Positions 23,191 through 36,260 of a stretch of DNA of 64,000 nt are shown here, in pieces; the first letter of the stretch is position 1, and the number at the start of each line of letters is the position of its first letter. A program made the position numbers and the translations under genes. The notes under the pieces are model-generated. The model saw only the letters and a program-made list of their open reading frames with translations, searched no databases and was not told the origin of the DNA. Source of the stretch: Tetranychus cinnabarinus (taxonomy: Eukaryota > Arthropoda > Arachnida > Trombidiformes > Tetranychidae); contig WHVY01000004.1 in NCBI GenBank assembly GCA_022266195.1, positions 8,139,501 through 8,203,500 on the forward strand, given 5' to 3'.

Positions 23191-24153
23191 TCAACCATGA
23201 GTTCTCAGATAGAGTTGAGGTGGCACATAATTTACATGCCGACATATACGTATCACGGTTTGATGGAAAGGATAACAAGTTTTGTAATAGTATTGCATGA
23301 CATTGAATCTTCTATAAGCTCCATGCCATCGCTCTAAATGGAATGCATGATTCTCTGGCCACCTCGGTTGAACAAGCAAATGCTTCATTTGTGATTGCAA
23401 TGCATCATTAGTTACAATGGCTCTCAATTTGTCCAAATAAGCTTTATTGTCCAAGTGATGACAAAAATTTAGAGTACATTCAGTTTCGCTAATCAATCTT
23501 TCTGGTACGAAAATGTAACCAATATAAAAATGTTTATTGTCATCACATCGCAGCCGGAGAGCAAGACGAAAAGGTTCATTGCCATTCATAAGGTTCAGAA
23601 GGTTTTCTCTGTTAAATTGCCGCCGCATACACAAGAGAGGAGTATTCCTGAGGAGAGAAAACTTAATCAGATAAAAAATGTATTCAAATCATATTTTCAT
23701 CGTTACTCGAGTTGAGGTTCTGCACGTTTGTTTCGAAAACACTTCGCTCCGTAATTCCCAGCCGAAAAATAAATGTCAAAAGTTTGCTCAACCGGTATTC
23801 CTGATATTTCTGCAAGCTAAGGAATAAAATAATTATTGATACAAAAAAATCATTTACAAACAAATTTGTTACAGTTTTCATGCAACTCTACACTATGCTC
23901 ATAAGGTATTCCTGATATTTCTTTGAGCTAAGGAACAATGGTGTGATGTAATTAACGATTATACTTACTTGGCTAAACAGTTGTTGTTCATATTCTTGAC
24001 TTGTATCCTTCCAGTCAATCACAATGTCATGATAATCTTCACCCGGTAGCTTTACTTTGATCACAGCTAGAAATGAATTGATAGGTTATTTATCAAATAA
24101 TTCAACAATAGCATGAACTTACATTTATCAGAGTTGATATTGTGAGCACTCAT
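23191..24153 (-). CDS. family U copy U5
   Basis: Intact 231-residue member, start 24153 (MSAHNINSDK), exon 4 23647-23191. It is a sister of U1: the same linker (FDIYFSAGNYGAKCFRNKRAEPQLE) and the same ENHAFHLERWHGAYRRF region, but lacks U1's two-residue insertion near the end. Exon 2 ends CAA (Gln) where others have CGA (Arg), and has LPGEDYHD in place of LSGEDYHD. The tail is LYLRTHG. Confidence 0.7.
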
Positions 24154-24538
24154 TTTGAGAAATGGGAAACAAAGTCAACAAGAAAATATTCATCAAAAGT
24201 ACAGTGATTTTGTTGAGTAAAAATTTCAAGTGTGTCTTTCAAAGGGTTAAAGGTTAAGCTCTCAAAATTCAAAATATCTTCAACCCCTTTGACCAGGTAA
24301 ACCAGTTTTGTCCCATTCTGTAGCGCCATTTTCGGATTTCAACAACCCAGGGATTTCAAATAAATATTATTGTTTCATTGATTAAGTTCAAAACAATTGA
24401 AAAGTTTATTGATTTATTTTTAACCATAATCACCTTCTCAACTTCACCAATGCGCTTTTATAGCCGGTTCAAGTGTATTAAATCCTCCAGTTACGACTTA
24501 CATGTAAAGATACATTGATTGATGAGAGTTTATTCATA

Positions 24539-25330
24539 AGGTAGTGGAAAGAAAAATTTAGACATAAATTGTTTTGCTGATTATTTAGCAACCAGATTAC
24601 TTAAAGAATTTATTTTTGTGAATTTTAGTTAATTGAATACTCATAATACACCCCGAGTAGCTACTTTTGATATTTTCATTCTATCTCATGAAAAAAATCG
24701 AAGAAAATAATCTTGGGCAAACTTTTCAATTTTTGAAATTTAGCATTGTTTTCAATGTAATTTTTCGCTAACTCCTTGTTTAATTTTCAAAATTTTGTCT
24801 CTTTTGCCCTTTTTATGATTCAAAGTGATCGAATCTTTTTCGTAAATTTTAAATTATTGTTTTTTGCATAATTTGTTCTATGCTGGAGATCTTGATCAAG
24901 TTTTGAGTCAATCTCGGACAGCTATCGGCTTTTTTCGAGGCCATTTTCAACTATCCGCTATTATTTGCCGCTTTTGGATTTGTGGCCTTTTTACCGAGTC
25001 CTTTGACTTTATTGAAAATTCTTTGTGTTTACAAACGATTCAGGATGATTTGTGCTGTTGCTATAGACGAAATTTGATTTTCAATTTGGTCAAATAAATG
25101 ATTTACAATAAAAATACTGACCACTATAAAAATTTCCAAAATATTTCATATTTTGCGAGTTCAATTAATGAAAGCCTAATTGGAAAATACTTAATCGATT
25201 GACTTCAAATTTCATAAGTAGATAAAGTTAAGTTGCCAGTTCAATATCTGAGAAAATGGTGCCTCTAAGTCGGGCCATTCTGTCGCAAATCAATTTTGAA
25301 ATTATGTCTAAATTTTTCTTTCCACTACCT
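24539..25330. mobile_element. ~792-bp TA-flanked element
   Basis: Inverted ends of about 29 bp (AGGTAGTGGAAAGAAAAATT and its complement at 25300-25330), flanked by TA. The interior has a short frame at 24864-25097 with no recognisable motif and looks non-coding. Likely a non-autonomous Tc1/mariner-class element. Alternative element boundaries a few bases outward are possible. Confidence 0.55.
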
Positions 25331-25339
25331 TATTTATGC

Positions 25340-25755
25340 AACTGTACAGCAAATATAACATGTTAGTTAATTAACTTTAATTAGAGTCAACAAAACCTTG
25401 ATTGAGTTTATTGTATAATCAATCCAATTTGAGTCCATTTAGCCAGTAACAAGCTCATTTAAATCAATTGCAGCATTTATTAAATCACAATAAGCAATAG
25501 TTTGACAAAACAGCACTTGATGGATAATTTTTGGTATAATCATGCATTATGAAGCTGATGGAAATTGACAATTTAATGATTCTAATTTTGCAGGTTAAAG
25601 TAATAAAAAATAGTCAAAAAAAGTGAGAGATTACAGAAAAAGGTTGGATCGTGAAAAGTACAAAGATTATCAGCATTAGATCACCATGCAACTAGCCTTG
25701 ATTGAAGCTCGTTTTCCTTATTTTGTGGTCCAAACAACATGTTTATTGCCATGTT
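25340..25755. repeat. array spacer repeated at 41090-41480
   Basis: About 400 bp (starting around AATTAGAGTC.ACAAAACCTT and ending ACATGTTTATTGCCA) is closely repeated at about 41090-41480. Both copies mark the outer 5' side of a U gene cluster. No gene seen in it. Confidence 0.5.
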
Positions 25756-26550
25756 GACACCAGTGTACCTTCGATGGACTCTGGCTTCACCATAAAATCC
25801 AACTTTTATGTTACCATACGTTGACAAAACCCTTTGATAGAGCCATTTTCATGAGTCCAAGACCAAAGACTAATGACGTTTGTTGGGTAAATAATCCCAA
25901 CTGTGATTATTCATTAATTTTCATTCAATTACAAAGACTGTTAAAGACGCTTACCTGGTATTCCTGAAATTTCTGATATTCCTTGTATCAACTTATTGAT
26001 CAATATAAATAAACTGACTTTGTTCAGAACTTTTGATTACCAGCACTCATTTTGAGAAACGGGACATGAAAATATTCACAATTAGAGTTATTATTCAAAG
26101 TACAATGACTTTGTTGAGTAAAAATGTATTCCAAATGTGTCTTTCAAAGGGTTGATGGTTAAGTTTCCAAAATTCAAAACATCTTCAACCCCTTGACCAG
26201 GTAAACCAATTTTAGACTCATTTGGACACTAAAGTAAACAGTTGTAAAACTCAAGCTACTAATCTAAGAATAGTTTTGTCAAAATTTCAACAATTCCTTG
26301 TTAGACAGTTGTTTCAGACAGTGATTTCAACTTTAATTTTGTTCACCAACCAGGAGCAACCTAATTTTTCCATTCATCTCTTCTTCACAAAACCCTTTGA
26401 TAGAGCCATTTAGATGAGTCAAAAATTGCTAATCACGTCTCCATTTCCATTATTTCCTGTTGGGCACTAAAATCAGAAAATATTGTCCATTAACTAACCC
26501 AGTCCAGATCAAACATGGCAACGGATCTCTTTTCTTTCCTTGTCTGAGCG
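25755..26550. pseudogene. mixed relics of families P and U
   Basis: A P exon-3 scrap (GTGTACCTTCGATGGACTCT, about 25760-25800, + strand), then a decayed U gene on the minus strand: exon-3 remnant about 25870-25995, start region near 26050 (preceded by AACGGGACA..., with the family start context TCAAAATGAGTGCTG), and the U upstream element at 26110-26215. Then P intron/exon-4 text at 26350-26550 with the same truncated end as at 13330-13500. Exons 2 and 4 of the U copy are missing. Confidence 0.5.
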
Positions 26551-26929
26551 AATCGTTTTCACACAGGAATATCATGGAAAGTCAATGATAATATTCTCAG
26601 CTAAAAGACTATCAAACCCTCTAATTATAAATTAAAGATATATTTGTTTAAGAGATTTTACCAATAACTATTCAAAACTTAACCTGTAGAACTTGAGAAT
26701 CTAATAGATTGTACAGCAAACTTAAACACGTTACACAAAACTCCGCATATTAAATAAATATAACGCAAATTTCAACACTATCATTGATAAGTAAATCTAA
26801 TAAATGAATATAAATTGGATGAATGTTTAGATATTGAGAGCGATGTTCAGATGATTTCAATTTTTATTATCGAAGTAAAATTTTTGTTTGAAATCATGGC
26901 AACTACAGTAAAGATAATTCAACTTATTG

Positions 26930-27907
26930 TCAACCATGAGTTCTCAGATAGAGTTGAGGTGGTACATAATCGACTAGCTGGTGTACATGTCTCACAAGTT
27001 GATCGCAGTGATAACAAGTTCTGTAATAGTATTGCATGATATTAAAACTTCTATAAGCATTATGCCATCGCTCGAGAAAAATGAATCTATCAAACTGTGG
27101 CCACCTCGGTTGTACAAGAAAATCCTTCATTTGTGATTGTAAAACATCATTAGTTATAATTGCCTTAAATTTGTTCAAACGAGCTCTATTGTCCAAGTGA
27201 TGGCAAAAATATTCAGTACATTCAGTTTCATCCATAAATCTTTCTGGTACGAAATTGTACTCGATATAAAAATGCTTATTGTCATCACAGGACAGCCTGA
27301 GAGAAAGACCAATGTGTTCATTGCCATCCAAATTATTAAAAAGATTTTCTCTGTTAAATTCTAGCCGCTGATAAATATAATCAGGACTCCTAAGGAGATA
27401 AAACTTAATTAGATAAATGTGAATTTAAATTATATTTCAAACATTACTCGATTTCAGGTTGGGCACGTTTGTTGGGGAAAAAATCAACTCTGCGATTATC
27501 TTTATAAAAGGAAAAGGCCAAAGTTTGCTCAACCAGTATTCCTGATATTTCTGCAAGCTAAGGAATAATATGAATAATATAATTATTAATACAAAAAGAA
27601 TAATTTAGAAACAATTTGTTACAGTTTTAGACGCAAACCTCTCACTATGCTCATAAGGTATTCCTGATATTTCTTTGAGCTAAGGAACAATACTGTGATT
27701 AAATTAACGATTAAACTTACTCGGCTGAACACTTGTTGTTCATATGATTCACTTGTATCCGTCCAGTCAATCACAATGTCATGATAATCTTCACCCGATA
27801 GCTTTGCTTTGATCACAGCTAGGAATGATTTTGATAGGTAATTAGTCAACTAATTGATCAACATGCATAAACTTACTTTTATCAGAATTGTTATTGTCAG
27901 CACTCAT
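26930..27907 (-). CDS. family U copy U6
   Basis: Intact 232-residue member, start 27907 (MSADNNNSDK), exon 4 27389-26930. Together with U12 and U13 it forms a subgroup (PQFDRFIFLERWHNAYR.FNIMQYYYRTCY, ESPDYIYQRLEFNRENL-type exon-4 start). Peculiarities: the usual NLMNGNE is NNLDGNEH, and ISGIPVE is ISGILVE. The tail is LYLRTHG. Its upstream element includes an open frame of 62 codons (27968-28156) that is not kept open to the same end in other copies. Confidence 0.7.
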
Positions 27908-28344
27908 TTTGAGATATGATTAGTCAACATGCAAATAACCACAATAGGAGTTAATATTATAATAGAATCATAGTGACGCTGTTGAGTAAAAATGGATTCC
28001 AAATGTGTCTTTCAAAGGGTTGAAGGTTAAGCTCTCAAAATTCAAAATATCTTTAACCCCTTGACCAGGTAAACCAGTTTTGTCCCATTCAGTAGCGCCA
28101 TTTTCGGATTTTAACAACCCAGAAATTTCAAATAGATAATACCAAAATTGAAACAATACCTTACAAAACGGTCAAAAAATGTTCAATTCATCTACAAGAC
28201 GACTAAGGTAATAGTATTGTTTTAGGCTAAATTCATGTGCATTACTATATAGATTTATCCGAAATTTGATCCCAATCTTGTCGTTGCAAGTTGTCAAAAA
28301 TATAGTCAGTTTCAAAGTTATTTTCATAATTTTTATGATCTACT

Positions 28345-29000
28345 TACTAGAACCATAAAATGAGTGATTATACTTATTTAGACTGGCGAGTTGATTGACA
28401 TTCCGGGAATTTGTTGTATATTGCCAATAAAAGTATCCATGATGGACCTCATGTTTGTAAGTATTAGTTAGAATTAGTAATTGAAAGTTTTAAATACAAA
28501 TCAAATTTTAACTTAATCAAGATTGGAATGAGAAAATGAATTCAAAAAATAATCTTGTAAACTTGAGTTTCTCGTTGAAAACAATCCATTAGTAGGTAAT
28601 AAAATAATCTCTGTTTGAATTTTCAATTGATTTTGTACATTGTATATTCAGCAATACATGATTGGTATATTTTATGATTAACAGCCTTAATACATTGATT
28701 AAAACCACAGAACTCTCGAATATAATGTTGGCACATTGGTTGAATTTATAATAATAATGATCATTCCCCATGCAAATTCCTTCTATTCGATGTCTTCACA
28801 TGAAAAACGAAAAGATTTGAAAAGCAAAAGATTATTCATTTCAACAGATTCATGTGAATTTCTTTTCATTCTTGAAAAATATTAATCAGCTATGAAACTC
28901 ATTGCCTCATTTGAATGAATTTTTTTCAAGTGATAATCAAATATCAATTAGTTATTAATTGTAGTGGTTTAAAAGTAGAAGGTTGTTTAATGATGGTGCA
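28345..29000. repeat. second copy of the ~650 bp block
   Basis: Same sequence as 15080-15725 with few differences; no gene. It lies immediately downstream of U7. Confidence 0.6.
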
Positions 29001-29172
29001 CTGATTCACATTGAGTTAGACATTGAATAAAGTTTGTACATCTAACAAGAAATGTAAATTAGAAAAATGTTTTGATATTGAAAGAGATGTTCTGATGCTT
29101 CCGATTTTTTTATCGAAGCAGAATTTTCGATTGAAGTCATGTCTACTCCAGTAAAGATGATGCAGCTTATTG

Positions 29173-30136
29173 TCAACCATGAGTTCTCATATAAAGTTGA
29201 GGTGGCACATAACGTGACCGATATTTCTGTTTCTGAAGTATATGGTAGAGATAACAAGTTCTGTAATAGTATTGCATGACATTGAATCTTCTATAAGTAT
29301 CAAACCAAAGCTCGAACAAATTTAATCCATCAAAAAATGGCCACCTAGGTCGAACAAGCAAATGGGCCATTTGTGATTGTAATGCATCATTAGTTACAAT
29401 GGCTTTCAATCTATTCAAAAAAACTCTATTATCAGAGTAATGGCAAAAATGTCGAGTACATTCAATTTCATCCAGCGATCTTTCCGGCACTAAAAAGTAG
29501 CAAATATAAAAATGCTTATTGTCATCACATTGAAGCCGGGGAGAAAGACCAAAATGTTCATGGCCATCCGTGAAGTTCAAAACCTTTTCTTTGTTGAATC
29601 CTATCTGAGGAAGAAGATAACGATCACTCCTGAGGAGAAAAAACTTAATCAGATAAAAATGTATTCAAATCATATTTTAAACATTACTCGAATGCTGGTT
29701 CTGCACGTTTGTTTCGGAAGCCCACCGCACTGTAAATGCTAGTCAAAAAACACATGTCGGAAGTTTGCTCAACCGGTATTCCTGATATTTCTGCAAGCTA
29801 AGGAATAATATAATTATTAATATAAGAAAGAATAATTTAGAAACAATTTGTTACCGCTTTCATGAAAACCTTTCACTATGCTCATAAGTTATTCCTGATA
29901 TTTCTCAAGCTAAGGAACAATGCTGTGATGAAATTAACGATTGAACTTACTCGGCTAAACACTTGTTGCTCATATGCTTGACTTGTATCCGTCCAGTCGA
30001 TCACAATGTCATGATAATCTTCACCCGATAGCTTAACTTTGATCACAGCTTGAAATAAATTGATACGTTATTTATCAACTAATTGATCAACATAAATAAA
30101 CTTACTTTCATCAGAATTGATATTGTCAGCATTCAT
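29173..30136 (-). CDS. family U copy U7
   Basis: Intact 231-residue member, start 30136, exon 4 29629-29173. Nearly identical to U3 in exon 4 (two residue differences seen in the C-terminal domain: TDGHEH for TNGHEH and VFLNR for VLLNR), but exon 3 is like U9 (VEQTSDMCFLTSIYSAVGFRNKRAEPAFE), so exons show mosaic ancestry. The tail is LYMRTHG. Confidence 0.7.
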
Positions 30137-30572
30137 TTTGAGTATGATTAGTCAGTGAGTATGATCATGTATGATTAGTCAACATGAAAATAACCACAAT
30201 TAGAGTTAATATTTTAGAATCACAGTGACTTTGTTGAGTAAAAATTTCAAGTGTGTCTTTCAAAGGGTTAAAGGTTAAGCTCTCAAAATTCAAAATATCT
30301 TTAACCCCTTGACCAGGTAAACCAGTTTTTTTCAATCTTGTAGCGCCATTTTTGGATTTAAACAACTCAGGAATTTCAAAAAGATATAATATTATTATTT
30401 CAGGGACAATTTATGTACAACACTTAATGAATTCAAAACAGTTGCAAAGTTGACTTAATTGATTCATTTTTAAAGATTTTCTCCTGAACAAGTTCACCAA
30501 TGCCGTCTAATAGACGGTTCAAGGGTATTAAATCCTTACAATCCGAGAATCTGATTGGATTGAATTCCTAGG

Positions 30573-31347
30573 AATCCATACTATTTAATGAAAAACTCAT
30601 CAATCTATTTTGAACCAATTATATTCAACTCTACTTATATCGATCCTAAAACACAGTGAGTAATTGCTAATTTACTATTAATAAATACAAGCTGAGCCAC
30701 GATCATGACTGATCGTAAATTTCTTTTCACTAAATACAGTAAATCCAATCCACATTTGAAGACTTAAATTATTGATGAAAAACCATTTTCAATGAGAAAA
30801 AATAAAATAAAATCTGGTTCAACAGTTGAGGCAACATATTTTTTACCTAACTCTTTGCTGGAAAAATGGTTTTACCTATCCTTCTAATTTAACAATAAAC
30901 CAACAATCAACCTGAACCAAAAAATTTTTCCCCCAAAGTCAATGATAAAAGATACGGATTCTGCATTTTTTCCCCTACCCTGTTTAAACGCTAATTTCTC
31001 AGGTACCTGAATTCCGATGAAGTTCAGAGTATTTTTCGTGGATGTAGTTTAATCATGACTTTCAGGCTGTGAAAAAAATTTCTTTAGAATCCTTTTAGTT
31101 TGGCCACAATCTTTACACAAAAATTTCATGTTTTGACTTTATATATGGTATAGATTACTGAATTCAATCCAACTTTTATGTTTGATTTGATGTGATGAGT
31201 CAAAAATGAATGCTAATTACGTCTTTATTTACATTATTTTATACTATTGTAGCATGTTGGTCACTAAAAGCAGAAAACCTTTGTCCATTTACTAACCCAG
31301 TTCAGATCAAACACGCCAACGGATCTTCTTTCTTCCCTTGTGTCTGA
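30573..31347 (+). pseudogene. family-P pseudogene P5 with Helitron-like insert
   Basis: Only the last third of exon 3 (from about 30573 to 30656) and exon 4 (about 31254-31347) remain. Intron 3 holds the element at 30688-31154. Exon 4 reads AAAACCTTTGTCC, a frameshift at the FCP motif. Exons 1 and 2 are absent. Convergent with U8. Confidence 0.65.
30688..31154 (-). mobile_element. Helitron-like element, short copy
   Basis: Read on the minus strand it begins TCTATACCATATATAAAG and ends with a hairpin (ACGATCA-GTCA-TGATCGT), an 11-nt spacer and CAGCTTG. It sits between A and T of the target (minus strand CAGTAA|TATTTATT) with no target duplication; the empty site is visible in P7 intron 3. TC start, hairpin close to the 3' end and A|T insertion are the Helitron signature, though the last four bases are CTTG rather than the usual CTRR. 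467 bp, non-coding. Confidence 0.65.
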
Positions 31348-31748
31348 GTCAATTACTTGTATTTCCACGCAGGAACATCATGGGAAATCACTGATAATAT
31401 TCTAAGCTAACGAACTATCAAACTATCAAATCCTCTAATTACAAACTTAAAGATATATTTGTCGAAGAGATTTTATCAATAACTATGATACTCTTGACCA
31501 GTAGAGAAACTTGAGAATCTAATAGATTGTACAGCAAACATGAACAAGTTACACAAAACTCCGCATATTAAACAAAATAGAACGCGAATTTCAGCACTTT
31601 CATTGGTCAGTAAATCTAATAAATGAATATAAATTAGATGAATGTTTAGGTATTGAGAGAGATGTTCAGATGTTATCAATTTTTATTATCGAAGCAAAAT
31701 TTTTGATTGAAGTCATGGCTACTCCAGTAAAGATGATGCAGCTTATTG

Positions 31749-32716
31749 TCAACCACGAGTTCTCAGATAGAGTTGAGCTGGAACATAATCGAAATTCTGA
31801 CATACAAACATCACGTTTTGATAGAAAGGATAACAAGTTCTGTAATAGTATTGCATGACATTGAATCTTCTATAAGCATGATGCCATCGCTCGATAAGAA
31901 AGAAGTCATCAAAATATGGAAACCTCGGTTGTACAAGAAAATCCTTCATTTGTGATTGTAATGCATCATTAGTTACAATGGCTTTCAATTTGTTCAAAAT
32001 AGCTCTATTGTCCAAGTAATGACAAAAATTCAGAGTACATTCAGTTTCATCCATGAATCTTTCTGGCACAAAAGCGTACCACATATAAAAATGCTTATTG
32101 TCATCACAGGACAACCTGAGAGAAAGACCAAAACGTTCATTGCCATTCATGAGGTTCAGAAGATTTTCTCTGTTAAATTCTAGCTGCATACTCAAAAGAA
32201 GAGTATTCCTATGGAGCGAAAACTTAATTAGATAAAATATGAATTGAAATTATATTTTAAACATTACTCGAGTTTAGGTTCTGCACGTTCGTTGTGGAAA
32301 TATTCATATCTGTCACCACCATCCATAAACATAAATTCTGCAGTACGTTCAACCGATATTCCCGATATTTCTGCAAGCTAAGGAATAATATAATTATCAA
32401 TATAAAAAGAATAGTTTAGAAACAATTTGTTACAGTTTTCATGCAAACCTCTCACTATGCTCATAAGATATTCCTGATATTTCTTTAACCTAAGGAACAA
32501 TGCTGTGATGCAATTAACGATTAAACTTACTCGGCTAAACACTTGTTGCTCATATGGTTGACTTGTATCCGTCCAGTCAATCACAATGTCATGATAATCT
32601 TCACCTGATAGCTTTGCTTTGATCACAGCTAGGAATGAATTGATAGGTTATTTAGAAAAGAATTGATCAACATAAATAAACTTACTTTTATAAGAATTGA
32701 TATCGTCAGCACTCAT
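31749..32716 (-). CDS. family U copy U8
   Basis: Intact 232-residue member, start 32716 (MSADDINSYK), exon 4 32208-31749. Exon 3 gives SGISVERTAEFMFMDGGDRYEYFHNERAEPKLE. Exon 4 begins GNTPLLSMQLEFNRENLLNL and the PRW motif is PRF (QPRFPYFDDFFLIERWHHAYRRF). The tail is AQLYLRTRG, shared with U2 and U11. The intron-2 relic of exon 3 is present. Confidence 0.7.
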
Positions 32717-33164
32717 TTTGAGAAATGGGATATGAAGTCATTAAGTCAACAAGAAAATATTCATCAAAAGTAAAGTGATTTTGCTGAGTAAAAATGGATT
32801 CCAAATGTGTCTTTCAAAGGGTTGAAGGTTAAGCTCTCAAAATATCTTTAACCCCTTGACCAGGTAAACCAGTTTTGTCCCATTCTGTAGCGCCATTTTT
32901 GGATTTTAACAACCCAGAAATTTCAAATAGATATTACCAAAATTGAAACAATACCTTACAAAACGGTCAAAAAATGTTCAATTCATCTACAAGACGTGTA
33001 ACTAAGGTAATATTATTGTTTTAGGGTAAATTCATGTACAACATTACTACATGTATTTAGATTTATCCTAAATTTGGTCACAATCTTGTCGTTGCAAGTT
33101 GTCAAAAATATAGTCAGTTTCAATCAAAGTTTCAGTTATTTGCATAATTCTTATGATCTACTTA

Positions 33165-33780
33165 GAACCATAAAATTAGTGATTATACTTATTTAGACTG
33201 TCGAGTTGATGGACATTCCGGGAATCTGTTTAATATTGCCAATAAAAGTATCCATGATGAACCTCATGTTTGTAAGTAGTTAGAATATGTAATTGAAATT
33301 TTTAAATACAAATCAAATTTTAACTTAATCCAGGTTGAAATGAGAAAATGAATTCAAAAAATAATCCTGTAAACTTGAGTTTCTCGTTAAAAACAAACTA
33401 TTAGTAGGTAAAATAATCGTTCAGGCTGAATTTGTACATCGTATATTCGAAATACATGATTGGTATATTTTATGATTAACAGCCTTTTACAACCACAGAA
33501 CTCTCGAATATAATGTTGGAGCATTGGTTGAATTTATAATAATAATGATCATTTCCTATGCAAATTCCTTCTATTCTTCCACATGAAAAACGAAAAGATT
33601 TGAAAAGCAAAAGATTATTCATTTCAACAGATTCATGTGAATTTATTTTCATTCTTGAAAAATATTAATCAGCTATGAAACTCATTGCCTCATTTGAATG
33701 AATTTTTTTCAAGTGATAATCAAATATCAATTAGTTATTAATTGTAGTGGTTTCAAGGTAAAAGGATGTTTAATGGTGAT
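33165..33780. repeat. third copy of the ~650 bp block
   Basis: Slightly more diverged copy of 15080-15725 (some short deletions). It lies downstream of U9; no gene seen. Confidence 0.55.
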
Positions 33781-33955
33781 GAGCTGATTCAAATTGAGTT
33801 AGACATTGAATAAAGTTTGTACATCTAACAAGAAATGTAAATTAGAAAAATGTTTTGATATTGAAAGAGATGTTCTGATGCTTCCGATTTTTTTATCGAA
33901 GCAGAATTTTCGATTGAAGTCATGTCTACTCCAGTAAAGATGATGCAGCTTATTG

Positions 33956-34922
33956 TCAACCATGAGTTCTCATATAGAGTTGAGGTGGCACATAACGTGA
34001 CCGATATTTCTGTCGTGACCGCTCTGTCTGAAGTTGATGGTAGTGATAACAAGTTCTGTAATAGTATTGCATGACATTGAATCTTCTATAAGTATCAAAC
34101 CATCGCTCGAACAAATTTAATCCATGAATCGATGGCCGCCTCGGTCGAACAAGCAAATGGGCCATTTGTGATTGTAATGCATCATTAGTTACAATGCCTT
34201 TCAATCTATTCAAAAAAACTCTATTATCAGAGTGATGGCAAAAATGTCGAGTACATTCAATTTCATCCAGCAATCTTTCCGGTACAAAAAAGTAGCAAAT
34301 ATAAAAATGCTTATTGTCATCGCATTGAAGCCGGGGAGAAAGACCAAAATGTTCATTGCCATTCGTGAAGTTCAAAACCCTCTCTCTGTTGAATTCTATA
34401 TTATGGTCGCCATAACGATCATTCCTGAGGAGAGAAAACTTAATCAGATAAAAATGTATTCAAATCATATTTTAAACATTACTCGAATGCTGGTTCTGCA
34501 CGTTTGTTTCGGAAGCCCACCGCACTGTAAATGCTAGTCAAAAAACACATGTCGGAAGTTTGCTCAACCGGTATTCCTGTTATTTCTGCAAGCTGAGGAA
34601 TAATATAATTATTATTATAAAAAGAATAGTTTAGAAACAATTTGTTACAGTTTTCCTGCAAACCTTTCACTTTGCTCATAAGGTATTTCTGATATTTCTT
34701 TGAGCTAAGGAACAATACTGGGATTAAATTAAAGATTATACTTACTCGGCTAAACACTTGTTGCTCATATGCTTGACTTGTATCCGTCCAGTCAATCACA
34801 ATGTCATGATAATCTTCACCCGATAGCTTCACTTTGATCACAGCTAGAAATGAATTGATAGGTTATTGCGAGCAATTCATCAACATAATGAACTTACTTT
34901 CATCAAAATTGTCAGCATTCAT
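33956..34922 (-). CDS. family U copy U9
   Basis: Intact 233-residue member of the U3/U7 subgroup, exon 4 34424-33956. Exon 1 is two codons shorter (MNADNFDE). The C-terminal tail has a small insertion between YYYRTCY and VPPQ (HYHQLQTERSRQKYRSRY). Exon 3 matches U7 (DMCFLTSIYSAVGFRNKRAEPAFE). The tail is LYMRTHG. It lies divergent from the P6 pseudogene. Confidence 0.7.
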
Positions 34923-35395
34923 TTTGAGAAATAATTAGTCAACATGAAAATAACCACAATTAGAGTTAATATTATTATAGAATCACAGCGACTTTGTTGA
35001 GTAAAAAAGGATTCCAAGTGTGTCTTTCAAAGTGTTAAAGGTTAAGCTCTCAAAATTCAAAATATCTTTAACCCCTTGACCAGGTAAACAAGTTTTTTCA
35101 ATCTTGGATTTTTGGAGCGCCATTTTTGGATTTTAACAACTCAGGAATTTCAAATAGATATTATAATATTATTGTTTCAGGGACAATTTATGTATAACAC
35201 TTAATGAATTCAAAACAGTTGCAAAGTTGACTTAATTGATTCATTTTTAAAGATTTTCTCCTGAACAAGTTCACCAATGCCGTCTAATAGACGGTTCAAG
35301 GGTATTAAATCCTTACAATCCGAGAATCTGATTGGATTGAATTCCTTGGAATGTCCATCCAAGAAACTTTTAGAAAGTGATCAAGTTATTGTCTA

Positions 35396-35933
35396 TGACT
35401 GTGAAAAATACAGATTCGCCCAACTTCAGTAGCCATAAAGGTAAACTTAAACTTGCTGTTTTCAGTATTGAAAAATATGCAAAATCCCGAGAAGATTACG
35501 TTTTAACTTCATAGTAGGTTAAATGATTTCAACTTTAATCTTGTTCATCAACCAGAAACAATCTAATTTCCCCTCCCTCTCTTCTAGCAATGTTCATTCA
35601 CTTTTACCCTGCAAGTATCGCCTCTTTCGCCTCATTATTTTCACCAATTATTATATTTAATATTATTAATCAACTCTACTCATATCGATCTTAAAACTCA
35701 GTGAGTAATTGCTAATTTACTACCAATGAATATTACTGAATCCAATTTAACTTTTATGCTGCCATACGTTGGCAAAGCTTTTTGATGTTATGAGTCAACA
35801 ATGATTGCTAATCACGTCTTTATTTACATCATTTTATAGCTTGTTGGTCACTAAAAGCAGAAAATTTTGTCCATTAACTAACCCAGTCCAGATCAAACAC
35901 GGTAACGGATCTTCTTTCTTCCCTTGTTTCTGA
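35396..35933 (+). pseudogene. family-P pseudogene P6
   Basis: Exon 2 text (AATACAGATTCGCCCAACTT...) up to about 35514, a heavily deleted exon 3 (about 35590-35700; most of the YLRW...KKP part gone) and exon 4 (about 35840-35933). Exon 1 is missing. More degraded than the other copies. Confidence 0.65.
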
Positions 35934-36260
35934 GCCCTAACAGGAATATCATGGAAAATCACTGATAATATTCTCAGCTATTGAACTATCAAATCCTCCA
36001 AATAGAAGCTTAAGGACGCATTCATTGAAGAGAGTTTATCTATTATTATTCAACTGTAGAGCTTGGTCATCTAACGAACAGCAAACATAAACAAGTTACA
36101 TGAAACTATCAAACTATCAAACCCTCTAATTACAAACTTAAAGATATATGGATTGAAGATATTTTATCAATAACTATGCAACAATTAACCTGTAGAACTT
36201 GAGAATCTAATAGATTGTACAGCAAACTTAAACACGTTACACAAAACTCCGCATATAAAA

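Noticed and set aside
24864..25097. 77-codon frame
   Set aside because: Inside the TA-flanked element, no motif, T-rich composition; likely chance.
27968..28156. 62-codon frame with GQGVKDILNFESLTFNPLKD upstream of U6
   Set aside because: The same DNA precedes all U genes but the frame ends or shifts differently in each, so it is taken as a promoter/leader element rather than a gene.
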